64,000 bases of DNA from Clostridium porci (GTDB taxonomy: Bacteria > Bacillota > Clostridia > Lachnospirales > Lachnospiraceae), in assembly GCF_009696375.1 (NCBI RefSeq), contig NZ_VUMD01000013.1, positions 1 through 64,000 on the forward strand, read 5' to 3'. The notes beneath the pieces are model-generated. The model searched no databases and was not told the DNA's origin. It saw only the letters and a list, made by a program, of their open reading frames with translations. The first letter of the stretch is position 1; each line of letters begins with the position of its first letter. The translations under genes were made by a program, and so were the position numbers. Positions 50,506 to 60,035 of this stretch are shown here, piece after piece.

Positions 50506-52670
50506 AACCGGGAACGTATCTTCAAGGACGTTATGAAATATTAGAGAAAATCGGCTCCGGCGGTATGTCTGTGGTCTACAAGGCGCAGTGTCATACCCTG
50601 AACCGTCCGGTAGCTGTCAAGGTGTTAAAGGAGGAATTTGCCTTTGACGAAAGCTTTGTCAGCAAATTCAAGATGGAGGCCCAGGCAGCCGCCCGCTTGT
50701 CTCACCCCAACATTGTAAACGTATACGACGTTGTAGATGAGGATTCGCTGCATTATATCGTTATGGAGCTGATCGAGGGAATTACCCTTAAGAATTATAT
50801 TGACAAAAAAGGCCGTCTGGAGAGCAAAGAGGCCATTGGAGTTGCCCTTCAGGTGGCAAAGGGGATAGCTGCGGCCCATGAGGAGCATATTATTCACAGG
50901 GATATAAAGCCCCAGAATATGATTATATCCAAAGACGGCAAGGTGAAGGTAGCTGACTTTGGAATTGCAAGAGCCGTATCCACTCAGACTATGAACGCCA
51001 CAGCAGTTGGCTCTGTCCATTATATTTCGCCGGAGCAGGCCAGAGGAGGCTACTGTGATGAGAGAAGCGATATTTATTCCTTTGGCATTACCCTGTATGA
51101 GATGGTTACAGGCCAGGTTCCTTTTAAGGGGGATAATACCATTACAGTAGCGCTGGCTCATCTGGAGGAGCCGATTACAAAGCCCAGTGAGCATGCTCCT
51201 GAGATTCTGCCTGCATTGGAGCAGATAATTTTAAAATGCACTCAGAAAAGGCCGGATCGCCGTTATGCCAGCATGATGGAGGTCATTGCAGATCTGCAAA
51301 AAACCCTTATCAACCCCGCTTATAATATCTACGTCGGGGAAGGTCAGGTGGAAGAGGATGAGCTTTCTAAGACCCGTTCTATCTCCAGAGAGGAATTAAC
51401 CAATTTTCAGGAGAGCAGAAAAACGCTGCGGGAAGGCCATGGGGAAAAGCAGAAGGAGGATTTCAACAGAACTGTAAAGAGGGCTTTGAAGCAGTCCCGG
51501 AGGAAGGGAGCTGCCAGATCCGAAGACAAGGCCGGGGATTCTGACGTAAGCGCTCAGTTTGATCGGATTGTAATGCTCATAGGTATAGTAGCGGCTGTTT
51601 TGCTGGTGGCAGTGGCGCTGTTTGTGTTTTCACGGTTGACAGGGCTGTTCAGGCAGGGAAGCGCAGCGGATAAAAAGACCACCGCGGCAGTTAGTACAGA
51701 GCTTACGGCTGCCAGCGTGGATCTCTCTCAGCTCTCCGAGAATCAGACCTATATGCCAAATGTTCTGGGGCTTCCCCAGGATATGGCTGAGGCAAAGCTT
51801 AAAGAAAGCACGCTGGTGATGCGCGTGGCAGCTACGGATTATTCAGAAAAATATGAGGCCGGACAGGTAATGTCACAGACCATTACAGAGGGAACCGTTG
51901 TGAACAAATGGAGCACTGTGAATGTGACAGTAAGCAAGGGCAGCGATAAGGTGGATTTGAGGGCGCTGAATATATTGAGTATGACGGCAGAGAAGGCCCA
52001 GGCGATTCTGGAGGAGAAGGGCCTCACTGTAGAGAAAAAGACAGAAAACAGCGACAATGTGGTAAAGGGCAATGTGATCCGCTACAGTCCTGAGATGGTC
52101 AAGGTAGGGGAAAGCGTAGAGCTGACTGTAAGCCTGGGAGCCCGCACAGCCTCCGGGATCGTTCCTAACCTTCTAGGCCAGACTCAAACTGCGGCAGATG
52201 CGCTTTTGGCGGAAGCCGGGCTTGTAACAGGCACTGTGGTTTTTGAACCCAGCGATACGGTGGCGGAAGGGCTGATTACCAATCAGTCAGAGCTGCCGGG
52301 AACCGTTCTTGCACCCGGAGCTGCGGTAAACTATGTGATCAGCGGGAGCGCTGGGGAAACCACAAAAGAGGATGGCAAATATTACATTGGCTCTATTGAC
52401 GCCACCTGTTCTCTGAACAATTACATTGGCCCGGCAGTCCAGACCAGCAGGGTTCGCGTGCTGATCCGGTTAAAGCAGACAATTAACGGAGCGGATATTT
52501 ACACTACCCTGGTATCAGCAAGACTGGTAGTCGGCGGTCAAACCATCCCTGTGGTAATTCCGCGCATTAAGGGAGCTTATGGTGTGGACAGCGGCACCGT
52601 GGAGGTAGTGGACGCAGATACCTTAACGGTAATCAGCTCCTATCCCGTAACATTTTTTCCAGCAGGATAA
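50499..52670 (+). CDS. prkC: PASTA-domain Ser/Thr kinase PrkC
   Basis: 723 residues. Kinase motifs: GSGGMSVVYKA, VAVKVLKEEF, HRDIKPQNMI, DFGIARA and YSFGITLYEM. The single membrane helix (LIGIVAAVLLVAVALFVF) is near residue 365. Three PASTA repeats follow (MPNVLGLPQDMAEAKL; then DLRALNILSMTAEKAQAI; then VPNLLGQTQTAADALL). An extra C-terminal beta-like domain of about 100 residues completes it. PASTA domains bind muropeptides or lipid II, linking wall state to phosphorylation. It sits in the conserved stp-prkC-rsgA-rpe-thiN order. Confidence 0.95.
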   Translation: MLKPGTYLQGRYEILEKIGSGGMSVVYKAQCHTLNRPVAVKVLKEEFAFDESFVSKFKMEAQAAARLSHPNIVNVYDVVDEDSLHYIVMELIEGITLKNYIDKKGRLESKEAIGVALQVAKGIAAAHEEHIIHRDIKPQNMIISKDGKVKVADFGIARAVSTQTMNATAVGSVHYISPEQARGGYCDERSDIYSFGITLYEMVTGQVPFKGDNTITVALAHLEEPITKPSEHAPEILPALEQIILKCTQKRPDRRYASMMEVIADLQKTLINPAYNIYVGEGQVEEDELSKTRSISREELTNFQESRKTLREGHGEKQKEDFNRTVKRALKQSRRKGAARSEDKAGDSDVSAQFDRIVMLIGIVAAVLLVAVALFVFSRLTGLFRQGSAADKKTTAAVSTELTAASVDLSQLSENQTYMPNVLGLPQDMAEAKLKESTLVMRVAATDYSEKYEAGQVMSQTITEGTVVNKWSTVNVTVSKGSDKVDLRALNILSMTAEKAQAILEEKGLTVEKKTENSDNVVKGNVIRYSPEMVKVGESVELTVSLGARTASGIVPNLLGQTQTAADALLAEAGLVTGTVVFEPSDTVAEGLITNQSELPGTVLAPGAAVNYVISGSAGETTKEDGKYYIGSIDATCSLNNYIGPAVQTSRVRVLIRLKQTINGADIYTTLVSARLVVGGQTIPVVIPRIKGAYGVDSGTVEVVDADTLTVISSYPVTFFPAG

Positions 52671-52679
52671 GAGGGGTAT

Positions 52680-53558
52680 ATGACAGGTAAGATTACGAAA
52701 GGCATAGCAGGCTTTTATTATGTAAATGACGGCAAAAACCGGATTTATGAATGTAAAGCCAGGGGGATTTTCCGCAGCCGGAAGATCAAGCCTCTGGTAG
52801 GAGACAATGTGGAGTTTTCTGTTCTGGACGAGGAGGCAGGCGAGGGCAATATTGACACCATTCTTCCAAGAACCAATGCCCTTATCCGGCCGGCGGTAGC
52901 CAATGTGGATCAGGCCATCATCCTGTTTGCAGTGACCCGCCCGGCTCCAAACCTAAATCTTCTGGATCGCTTCCTGGTCATGATGGAGCGGCAGGATATT
53001 CCTGTGATTATCTGCTTTAATAAAGCGGATTTGGGAAACAATGAGCTGATGGAGCGATACCGTTCCATTTATGAGACAGCCGGGTATAGGGTTCAGTTTA
53101 TTAGTACCTACAGTGATACAGGGCTTTCGGAGCTTAAGGAGATCCTGGCTGGAAAGACCACGGTGCTGGCCGGTCCCTCCGGTGTGGGAAAGTCCTCTTT
53201 GACCAACTGCATCCAGCCTCAGGCTGCCATGGAGACGGGCGAGATCAGTCAGAGGATTGGGCGGGGAAAGCATACCACCCGCCATTCAGAGCTGTTTTTG
53301 GTAGGAGATGATACCTACATGATGGATACGCCAGGCTTTAGTTCTATGTATATCGAGGATTTGGAGGCGCAGGAGCTAAAGAATTATTTTCCGGAATTTG
53401 AGCAGTTGAAGGGAAACTGTAAGTTTTTGGGGTGCGTTCATGTGGGGGAGCGGGCCTGCGGGGTGAAGGAAGCGCTCGCTCAAGGCAGACTGAATCGAAG
53501 CCGGTATGACAATTATCTGCTTTTGTATGAAGAACTGAAGAATAAAAGGAGGTACTAA
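52680..53558 (+). CDS. rsgA: Ribosome small-subunit GTPase RsgA
   Basis: 292 residues. An OB fold is followed by a circularly permuted GTPase: NKAD comes before the P-loop GPSGVGKSSL, then DTPGFSS. The zinc segment has CKFLGCVHVGERACGVKEAL. It matures the 30S subunit. It starts 9 bases after prkC. Confidence 0.96.
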   Translation: MTGKITKGIAGFYYVNDGKNRIYECKARGIFRSRKIKPLVGDNVEFSVLDEEAGEGNIDTILPRTNALIRPAVANVDQAIILFAVTRPAPNLNLLDRFLVMMERQDIPVIICFNKADLGNNELMERYRSIYETAGYRVQFISTYSDTGLSELKEILAGKTTVLAGPSGVGKSSLTNCIQPQAAMETGEISQRIGRGKHTTRHSELFLVGDDTYMMDTPGFSSMYIEDLEAQELKNYFPEFEQLKGNCKFLGCVHVGERACGVKEALAQGRLNRSRYDNYLLLYEELKNKRRY

Positions 53559-53560
53559 GG

Positions 53561-54226
53561 ATGGATTATATTGTAGCGCCGTCAATATTGTCGGCAGATT
53601 TTACAAGGCTTGGGGAGCAGATCCGGGAAGTGGCAGCTGCGGGAGCAAGGTATATTCATATTGATGTGATGGACGGGACGTTCGTACCCAATATTTCCTT
53701 TGGGATGCCTGTTATTCAAAGCATACGTCACTGTACCGGCGCGGTGTTTGATGTCCATATGATGGTGCAGGAGCCAGGCCGCCATATTGAGGCTATGAAG
53801 AAAGCAGGGGCCGATGTGCTTACTGTTCATGTGGAGGCCTGTACCCATCTGGATCGGGTGGTAAACCAGATTAAGGAGGCAGGCTTAAAAGCAGGCGTGG
53901 CTCTCAATCCGGCTACCCCGATTCAGGCGCTGGACTGTATTTTGGATCAGCTGGATATGGTTCTGATTATGACAGTAAATCCAGGCTTTGGAGGCCAGAA
54001 GTTTATTCCTTACACTCTGGATAAGGTTCGTGCATTGCGGTCTGTTATGGAGAGCAGAGGGATTCAGGCGGACATTCAGGTGGACGGCGGCGTAAGTGGG
54101 GCCAATGTACCAGCGCTTATGGATGCTGGAGCTAATATTTTTGTGGGAGGCTCCTCGATCTACGGACATGAACCAGCAGCCAGAGTCAAAGAATTTATTC
54201 AAATTTTTGAGGAATATAGAAAATGA
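53561..54226 (+). CDS. rpe: Ribulose-phosphate 3-epimerase
   Basis: 221 residues, TIM barrel. APSILSADFTRLGEQI, HIDVMDGTFVPNISFG, HMMVQEP, VNPGFGGQKFI and QVDGGV are family marks with the metal His and Asp residues. It interconverts ribulose 5-phosphate and xylulose 5-phosphate. It overlaps thiN by 4 bases. Confidence 0.97.
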   Translation: MDYIVAPSILSADFTRLGEQIREVAAAGARYIHIDVMDGTFVPNISFGMPVIQSIRHCTGAVFDVHMMVQEPGRHIEAMKKAGADVLTVHVEACTHLDRVVNQIKEAGLKAGVALNPATPIQALDCILDQLDMVLIMTVNPGFGGQKFIPYTLDKVRALRSVMESRGIQADIQVDGGVSGANVPALMDAGANIFVGGSSIYGHEPAARVKEFIQIFEEYRK

Positions 54227-54873
54227 GGCGTTGTCTGATCATTACCGGCGGAAAACTTGATATGTCTTTCGCCGGACTATTTTTAGAGCATGAGAGGTTT
54301 GAGCGGGTAATTGCAGTAGACGCAGGCCTGGAGGCAGTAAAGGTGCTGGGGCTGGAGCCGGATATGATCGTAGGAGATTTTGACACGGTGAGGCCGGAGA
54401 CTCTGGCTTATTACCGCAGGAGGGAGCATATTGTGTGGGACGCCCATCAGCCAGAGAAGAATGAGACGGATACGGAGCTGGCCCTTCTCAAGGCTCAGGC
54501 TTCTGGCTGCGGTGAGATCGTGATTCTGGGAGCCACGGGCGGGAGGATGGATCATACGCTTGGAAACCTCCATCTTTTATTTCCCTGCCTTCAGAAGGGT
54601 ATAGAGGCGTATATTCTGGATTCCAGAAACAAACTATATCTGATCGACGGGGAGCGCAGCTTTCATAAAAGCAAGCTTTGGGGAAACTATATTTCCTTCC
54701 TCCCCCTTACTGAGAAGGTAACGGGAATCACACTTACGGGCTTTAAGTACCCTCTTTTTGAAAAGGACATTGAAATTGGAACCAGCCTCTGCATCAGCAA
54801 TGAGCTGGCAGAGGAGGAGGGAAGGCTAACCCTCAGGGATGGAGTTTTGATTGTTGTGGAGTCCCATGACTAG
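54223..54873 (+). CDS. thiN: Thiamine pyrophosphokinase
   Basis: 216 residues. VIAVDAGLEAVKVLGLEPDM, VGDFDTV, EKNETDTELAL and GATGGRMDHTLGNLHLL are diagnostic. The enzyme makes thiamine diphosphate, cofactor of transketolase in the same pentose pathway as the adjacent rpe. Confidence 0.95.
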   Translation: MRRCLIITGGKLDMSFAGLFLEHERFERVIAVDAGLEAVKVLGLEPDMIVGDFDTVRPETLAYYRRREHIVWDAHQPEKNETDTELALLKAQASGCGEIVILGATGGRMDHTLGNLHLLFPCLQKGIEAYILDSRNKLYLIDGERSFHKSKLWGNYISFLPLTEKVTGITLTGFKYPLFEKDIEIGTSLCISNELAEEEGRLTLRDGVLIVVESHD

Positions 54874-54972
54874 GGTATATTGAAATAAGACTATTGGCTT
54901 TAGACAATGGATAGTTCACAGACGAAGGATTATGAACCATTCTGCCGGCGGTATCCATGAACTTACATGGTT

Positions 54973-54988
54973 CGGCGCAGACGCGCCG
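54973..54988. other. Short GC hairpin after thiN
   Basis: CGGCGC-AGAC-GCGCCG is a perfect 6-bp stem in the 198-base gap before the kinase gene. It is followed by ATTCTTG, a poor T-run, so a terminator role is uncertain. Confidence 0.4.
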
Positions 54989-55071
54989 ATTCTTGACAAT
55001 CCGCCGGGATGTTTAAAAAGGAAACTGCTATCTGGGGAAGGCCTTCTCCAAATTGCTTACAGGAGGCATAT

Positions 55072-55932
55072 ATGGCTGAATACCGTCAGAAAAAAATTGC
55101 GATGATTAACGACCTCTCAGGCTATGGCCGCTGTTCTCTGACAGTGGCGATTCCTATTTTATCTGCTATGAAAATTCAGTGCTGTCCCATACCTACCTCT
55201 ATTTTATCCAACCACACGGGATTTCCTGTGTATTTTTTTGATGATTACTCGGAGAAAATACCGGCTTATATAAAAAAATGGAAGGAGCTTAAGCTCTCCT
55301 TTGACGGGATTGTCAGCGGATTCCTGGGTTCTGAGGCCCAGATAGAGATGGTAAAGGAAATCATACGGGACTTTGGCAGTAAGGATACTGCCATTATCAT
55401 AGACCCGATTATGGGAGACCACGGAGAAACCTATGCCACGTTCACTTCAGCTCTCTGTACTCGCATGAGGGAACTGGTGGCTATGGGTAACGTAGTGACT
55501 CCCAATCTGACAGAGGCCTGCATCCTGACGGACAGGCCCTTTTGCAGCCAGGGATGGACCAGAGAGAAATTAAAGGCTCTGGCAAGGAATATACAGGACA
55601 TGGGGCCCAGAGCTGTTGTGATTACAGGCGTGAATCAGGGGGGATATGTAGTCAATGTAGTGGCTGATGGAGCAAAGGAGATCACATTTTTAAAGACCAT
55701 CCGTATCGGTCGTGAACGGCCGGGGACCGGAGATGTATTTTCATCTGTCATAGCCTCCTGCATAGTGGCAGGCTGGGAGCTGAATGAGGCAGTACGCCTG
55801 GCAGCCTCCTTTGTCAAGAAATGCATTAGACGTTCTGAGGAACTGGATATTCCGCTTCAGAATGGAGTATGCTTTGAGGAGCTTTTAGGTGTGCTGGTTC
55901 ATGCGGCAGATAAAAAAAGCTTTAGGACTTAA
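55072..55932 (+). CDS. Pyridoxine/pyridoxamine kinase (PdxY-like)
   Basis: 286 residues from ATG 55,072, five bases after AGGAGG. MINDLSGYGRCSLTVAIPIL, SILSNHTGFP, DPIMGDHG, TPNLTEACIL and the phosphotransfer loop RPGTGDVFSSVIAS are ribokinase-fold vitamin B6 kinase features. It phosphorylates vitamin B6 vitamers in the cytosol. A salvage role is likely. Confidence 0.88.
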   Translation: MAEYRQKKIAMINDLSGYGRCSLTVAIPILSAMKIQCCPIPTSILSNHTGFPVYFFDDYSEKIPAYIKKWKELKLSFDGIVSGFLGSEAQIEMVKEIIRDFGSKDTAIIIDPIMGDHGETYATFTSALCTRMRELVAMGNVVTPNLTEACILTDRPFCSQGWTREKLKALARNIQDMGPRAVVITGVNQGGYVVNVVADGAKEITFLKTIRIGRERPGTGDVFSSVIASCIVAGWELNEAVRLAASFVKKCIRRSEELDIPLQNGVCFEELLGVLVHAADKKSFRT

Positions 55933-56007
55933 GGCGGTAAAACGGTTAAAGAGCCACGGGATGAAACGGGGAAAATACGGACAAAACCCGAAAAAAGGGC
56001 TTTTATT

Positions 56008-56029
56008 TCCAAGTAAAATGTTATATACT
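56008..56029 (+). promoter_or_regulatory. serS promoter
   Basis: -10 TATACT (56024-56029) with a weak TTATTT/TTTATT-like -35 about 16-17 bases before it. The leader is about 65 bases, too short for a T-box. Confidence 0.5.
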
Positions 56030-56098
56030 CTTTAACAGTACAGAAGCGCCTGCCTGTATGCAGCAGGAATACCATAAAGGAAACCCAGGAGGAGTACC

Positions 56099-57388
56099 AT
56101 GTTAGATTTAAGGTTTGTAAGAGAGAATCCAGAGCTTGTGAAACAGAACATTAAGAATAAATTTCAGGATACAAAGCTGCCTTTGGTGGATGAAGTGATT
56201 GAACTGGATGCGAGGTCACGGGCGACCCAAAAGGAAGCGGACGATCTCCGAGCCAGCCGCAACAAGCTGTCGAAGGAAATCGGCATGCTCATGGGTCAGG
56301 GAAAGAAGGAGGAGGCTGAGGCGGTGAAGGCTCAGGTAAGTGCAGGAGCTGCCCGTCTTGCCGCGCTGGAGGAAAGGGAAGCGCAGCTTTCTGAAAAGAT
56401 TTTAAAGATCATGATGACCATCCCGAATATCATTGATCCAACCGTACCTATCGGTAGGGACGACAGTGAAAATGTGGAGGTACAGCGCTACGGCGATCCG
56501 GTTGTGCCTGAGTTTGAAATTCCTTACCACACGGAGATTATGGAGCGGTTTAACGGCATTGACCTGGACGCTGCCAGAAGAGTGGCAGGCAACGGCTTTT
56601 ATTATCTTATGGGAGACATTGCAAGACTTCACTCTTCCGTCATTTCTTACGCAAGGGATTTTATGATTGACAGAGGCTTTACCTATTGTGTACCCCCCTT
56701 TATGATCCGCAGCAACGTAGTAACCGGCGTTATGAGCTTTGCTGAGATGGATGCTATGATGTACAAGATTGAGGGGGAGGATCTGTATCTGATAGGTACA
56801 AGCGAGCACTCTATGATTGGAAAATTTATTGACACCATCACTCCAGAGGCACAGCTCCCCCAAACTCTCACCAGCTATTCCCCATGCTTTCGCAAGGAGA
56901 AGGGGGCCCACGGAATTGAGGAGAGAGGTGTATACCGTATCCATCAGTTTGAAAAGCAGGAGATGATTGTAGTCTGCAAGCCGGAGGAAAGCCCTATGTG
57001 GTACGACAGGCTTTGGCAGAACACGGTGGATCTGTTCCGCACTCTGGATATTCCGGTTCGCACTCTGGAGTGCTGCTCCGGCGATCTGGCTGATCTGAAG
57101 GTGAAATCTGTGGACGTGGAGGCCTGGTCTCCAAGACAGCAGAAGTATTTTGAGGTGGGAAGCTGCTCCAATTTGGGAGATGCCCAGGCCCGCCGTCTGC
57201 GCATCCGAGTGCAGGGTGAGGAGGGAAGTAAATATCTGGCCCACACCCTGAATAACACCGTAGCTGCACCGCCCCGTATGCTCATCGCCTTTTTGGAAAA
57301 TAATCTCCAGGCAGATGGAAGCGTAAGGATTCCTGCGGCTCTTCGGCCTTATATGGGCGGGAAGGAAGTCATGGTTCCTGTGAAATAA
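56099..57388 (+). CDS. serS: Seryl-tRNA synthetase
   Basis: 429 residues. The N-terminal coiled-coil tRNA arm is at about 30-100. Class II motif 2 is in FRKEKGAHGIEERGVYRIHQ and motif 3 in NNTVAAPPRMLIAFLENN. CCAGGAGGAG precedes ATG 56,099. It loads Ser on tRNA-Ser and tRNA-Sec. Confidence 0.98.
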   Translation: MLDLRFVRENPELVKQNIKNKFQDTKLPLVDEVIELDARSRATQKEADDLRASRNKLSKEIGMLMGQGKKEEAEAVKAQVSAGAARLAALEEREAQLSEKILKIMMTIPNIIDPTVPIGRDDSENVEVQRYGDPVVPEFEIPYHTEIMERFNGIDLDAARRVAGNGFYYLMGDIARLHSSVISYARDFMIDRGFTYCVPPFMIRSNVVTGVMSFAEMDAMMYKIEGEDLYLIGTSEHSMIGKFIDTITPEAQLPQTLTSYSPCFRKEKGAHGIEERGVYRIHQFEKQEMIVVCKPEESPMWYDRLWQNTVDLFRTLDIPVRTLECCSGDLADLKVKSVDVEAWSPRQQKYFEVGSCSNLGDAQARRLRIRVQGEEGSKYLAHTLNNTVAAPPRMLIAFLENNLQADGSVRIPAALRPYMGGKEVMVPVK

Positions 57389-57472
57389 GCATTTGGATAA
57401 GATTTGTAAAGGACTTGCTTGTCACTTGCGATGCAGGCCCGCTACTAGAAAGAACATGCAGAGGAGGGAATT

Positions 57473-57841
57473 ATGATTACATTTAATCATTTTAATTTTA
57501 ATGTCTTAAATTTGGAAAGGAGTCTGGCTTTCTACAAGGAAGCTTTAGGGCTGGAGCCGGTGAGGGAGAAGGAGGCTTCGGACGGTTCCTTTAAGCTGGT
57601 GTATCTGGGAGACGGAGCAACCGGCTTTACGTTGGAGCTTACCTGGCTGAGAGACAGAACCGAGCCATACAATCTGGGAGAGTGTGAGTATCATCTGGCC
57701 TTTCACGCCGGCGATTATGACGCAGCCCACAAACGCCATGAAGAAATGGGCTGTATATGCTATGAAAATCCAGGTATGGGTATTTACTTCATCAAAGATC
57801 CCGACGGCTACTGGCTGGAGATAATCCCAGCCAGAAAATAA
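57473..57841 (+). CDS. Glyoxalase-fold (VOC) protein, lactoylglutathione lyase-like
   Basis: 122 residues. FNHFNFNVLNLERSLAFYKE and the end IYFIKDPDGYWLEII match glyoxalase I-type proteins with metal His/Glu positions. GAGGAGGG precedes the ATG. Clostridia lack glutathione, so the natural substrate is unclear. Confidence 0.85.
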   Translation: MITFNHFNFNVLNLERSLAFYKEALGLEPVREKEASDGSFKLVYLGDGATGFTLELTWLRDRTEPYNLGECEYHLAFHAGDYDAAHKRHEEMGCICYENPGMGIYFIKDPDGYWLEIIPARK

Positions 57842-57873
57842 GGTTCAGACAATAAGGCAATAGGAGGGCGAGA

Positions 57874-58344
57874 ATGCAAAATCTGACATTGGTTTTAGTA
57901 GGCTTTTTTTCAATTTTGGTTTTTATAAGTTTAATCTTACTGGTTATTTATATTCTTGCGTACTGGTTTATCTTCTCCAAAGCAGGGGAGCCGGGATGGA
58001 AGGCTTTGATTCCCTTTTACTCCACATACACAGTATTTAAGCTGACCTGGAATACGAAGATGTTTGCTCTTTATATGGGGCTTTTTGTTATAACGAATAT
58101 TTTGGTATGGATAGGGGGAGCTGCTGTTGTTGTCAGCTATTTGTTTTCTTTGGGAACCATGGTTGTATCTATTCTAAGCTGCGTAAGTTTGGGACTGTCA
58201 TTTGGCAAAGGCCCTGGATTTATTATAGGCCTGGTGTTCCTGAATCCCATTTTCCTGCTGATTCTGGCCTTTGACCGTTCACGTTATCTTGGGCCGGAGG
58301 GCAAGGGGACTGCTGTTGGTGGCGGCATTGATTCCATGGAATAA
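57874..58344 (+). CDS. Small membrane protein, DUF5684-like
   Basis: 156 residues with four hydrophobic segments. ILAYWFIFSKAGEPGWKALI followed by PFYSTYTVFKLTW is the pattern I associate with DUF5684. Function unknown. AGGAGGG precedes ATG 57,874, and a shared terminator follows. Confidence 0.7.
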   Translation: MQNLTLVLVGFFSILVFISLILLVIYILAYWFIFSKAGEPGWKALIPFYSTYTVFKLTWNTKMFALYMGLFVITNILVWIGGAAVVVSYLFSLGTMVVSILSCVSLGLSFGKGPGFIIGLVFLNPIFLLILAFDRSRYLGPEGKGTAVGGGIDSME

Positions 58345-58349
58345 AGAAT

Positions 58350-58396
58350 AAGCCTGCGAGCATGTGTTCCGCAAGGGAAAGCTCTCAGGCTTTTTT
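58350..58396. terminator. Intrinsic terminator between convergent genes
   Basis: AAGCCTGCGAGC pairs with GCTCTCAGGCTT (one mismatch) followed by TTTTTT on the plus strand; on the minus strand the A-rich flank can serve pyrI. Confidence 0.8.
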
Positions 58397-58405
58397 CATT
58401 CAGTA

Positions 58406-58837
58406 TTATATATATTCGCTGTACCGTTCCTCACAATATTGACACCGGTAGGTCTCCGTCTTTTCGTCTGCCAGATAAAAGATATGGGGCAGCTCCTGCT
58501 CGATGGAGGTAATGCAGCGGGGATTTTTGCACTGAATCACATTCGTTAGCTTCTTGGGAAGCCTCAGCCGCTTTTTCTCCGCAATATTGCTGCCACGTAT
58601 AATATTTACTGTGATATTGTGGTCTATGTATCCCAGCATTTCCAAATCTACAATATCCAGTCCGCCTTCAATTTTAATAATATCCTTGCGTCCCATTTTG
58701 CTGCTTCGTGCGTTTTTAATAATCGCTACCTGACAGTCCAGTTTATCCAGACCTAAATGGTAGTAGATATCCAGGCTTTTGCCTGCCTCGATATGATCAA
58801 GGACGATGCCCTCCTGCAATCCGCTGATGTTTAACAT
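58406..58837 (-). CDS. pyrI: Aspartate carbamoyltransferase regulatory subunit
   Basis: 143 residues. The N-terminal nucleotide-binding domain is at 1-95. The C-terminal zinc domain has CKNPRC and CQYC, the four Cys that join it to PyrB. It gives CTP/ATP control of aspartate carbamoyltransferase. It overlaps the pyrB stop by 7 bases. Confidence 0.95.
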   Translation of the reverse strand: MLNISGLQEGIVLDHIEAGKSLDIYYHLGLDKLDCQVAIIKNARSSKMGRKDIIKIEGGLDIVDLEMLGYIDHNITVNIIRGSNIAEKKRLRLPKKLTNVIQCKNPRCITSIEQELPHIFYLADEKTETYRCQYCEERYSEYI

Positions 58838-59754
58838 GGCCTCTCCACCTCCAGTAATGTCATGATTAAGGCCATACGAACATAAACTCCGTACTGGGCC
58901 TGTTTAAAGTAAGCTGCTCTTGGATCTTCATCCACCTCAACGGAAATCTCATTGACTCTCGGAAGGGGATGAAGAACAAACATATCCGGCCTGGCCAGCT
59001 TCATTTTTTTCTTGTCCAGAATATAGCAGTTTTTTAGGCGGATGTAATCTTCCTCGTTGAAAAAGCGTTCCTTTTGAACACGGGTCATGTACAGGATGTC
59101 CAGCTGACCGATCGCTTCATCCAAGTTTCCAACCTCTTCAAAGTTAATGGAATTTGCCTTTAATACATCTTCACGAATGTTATCAGGAATCCGAAGCTCC
59201 GGAGGGGATATAAGGATAAATTTTATATTGGGGTAGCGTACCATGGCGTTGATAAGAGAATGTACGGTGCGTCCGAATTTCAAGTCGCCGCAGAGTCCCA
59301 CGGTCAGGCTGTTAAGACGTCCCTTTAAGGAACGGATAGTCATAAGATCCGTTAAGGTCTGAGTAGGATGCTGATGTCCTCCATCGCCTGCGTTGATAAT
59401 TGGAATTTCAGCCTTTTGAGCGGCGACAAATGCAGCTCCTTCTTTAGGATGGCGCATAGCGCAGATATCGGAATAGCAGGAGATCATGCGGATGGTGTCC
59501 GCAACACTTTCGCCCTTTGCGGCGGAGCTTGCATTGGCAGATGAAAAGCCTAATACACTGCCGCCCAGGTTCAGCATGGCAGCTTCAAAGCTCAAACGAG
59601 TTCTGGTGCTTGGTTCATAAAACAGAGTAGCCAGTTTCTTGCCGTCGCATACGTGAGCATATTTTGGGATATGCCCCTCGATATCTCTGGCAAGGGCCAG
59701 AAGGTCATCAATTTCCTCCACAGAGAAGTCTAAGGGATTCAGTAAATGTCTCAT
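58831..59754 (-). CDS. pyrB: Aspartate carbamoyltransferase catalytic subunit
   Basis: 307 residues from the ATG at 59,754, chosen because AAGGAG lies just upstream and the family opening [10 protein letters not shown] starts there; an upstream in-frame extension is not family-like. Carbamoyl phosphate motif [16 protein letters not shown] and HPLPRVNEI are clear. It carries out the committed step of pyrimidine synthesis. It forms an operon with pyrI. Confidence 0.96.
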   Translation of the reverse strand: MRHLLNPLDFSVEEIDDLLALARDIEGHIPKYAHVCDGKKLATLFYEPSTRTRLSFEAAMLNLGGSVLGFSSANASSAAKGESVADTIRMISCYSDICAMRHPKEGAAFVAAQKAEIPIINAGDGGHQHPTQTLTDLMTIRSLKGRLNSLTVGLCGDLKFGRTVHSLINAMVRYPNIKFILISPPELRIPDNIREDVLKANSINFEEVGNLDEAIGQLDILYMTRVQKERFFNEEDYIRLKNCYILDKKKMKLARPDMFVLHPLPRVNEISVEVDEDPRAAYFKQAQYGVYVRMALIMTLLEVERPC

Positions 59755-60035
59755 GGGATACTCCTTTGCCTTTATGTTTGTTATTTTGGGAAATAATTCA
59801 CACCCTACCAGTGCGATAGCCGGACCCGCCAGATATGGCACTGATTTGTGCCTCGTCATATTTTTACACAGAAAGCTTTATAAGTCAAGCTGTTTTTTGA
59901 CTTTTGGTAAATTCCTACTGTGTAATAAATTATTAAGGAACATTAAAGAAAAAAGGGTGAACAAAAAAGCCATGGTATGGTATACTAAATCAGTACAAGT
60001 ATACATCTTATATCATTCACGAAAAGGAGTACGCT
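59755..60035. promoter_or_regulatory. Divergent promoter region of pyrB and the ABC operon
   Basis: On the minus strand TTGACT (near 59,893) serves as a -35 for pyrB, and a GGCAC/GTGCC hairpin follows in the leader. On the plus strand TATACT (59,981-59,986) with TGAACA 17 bases upstream is a candidate promoter for the ABC genes. No PyrR-type attenuator was recognised. Confidence 0.5.

Noticed and set aside
56030-56098. T-box leader before serS
   Set aside because: The leader is only about 65 bases and lacks T-box sequence features.
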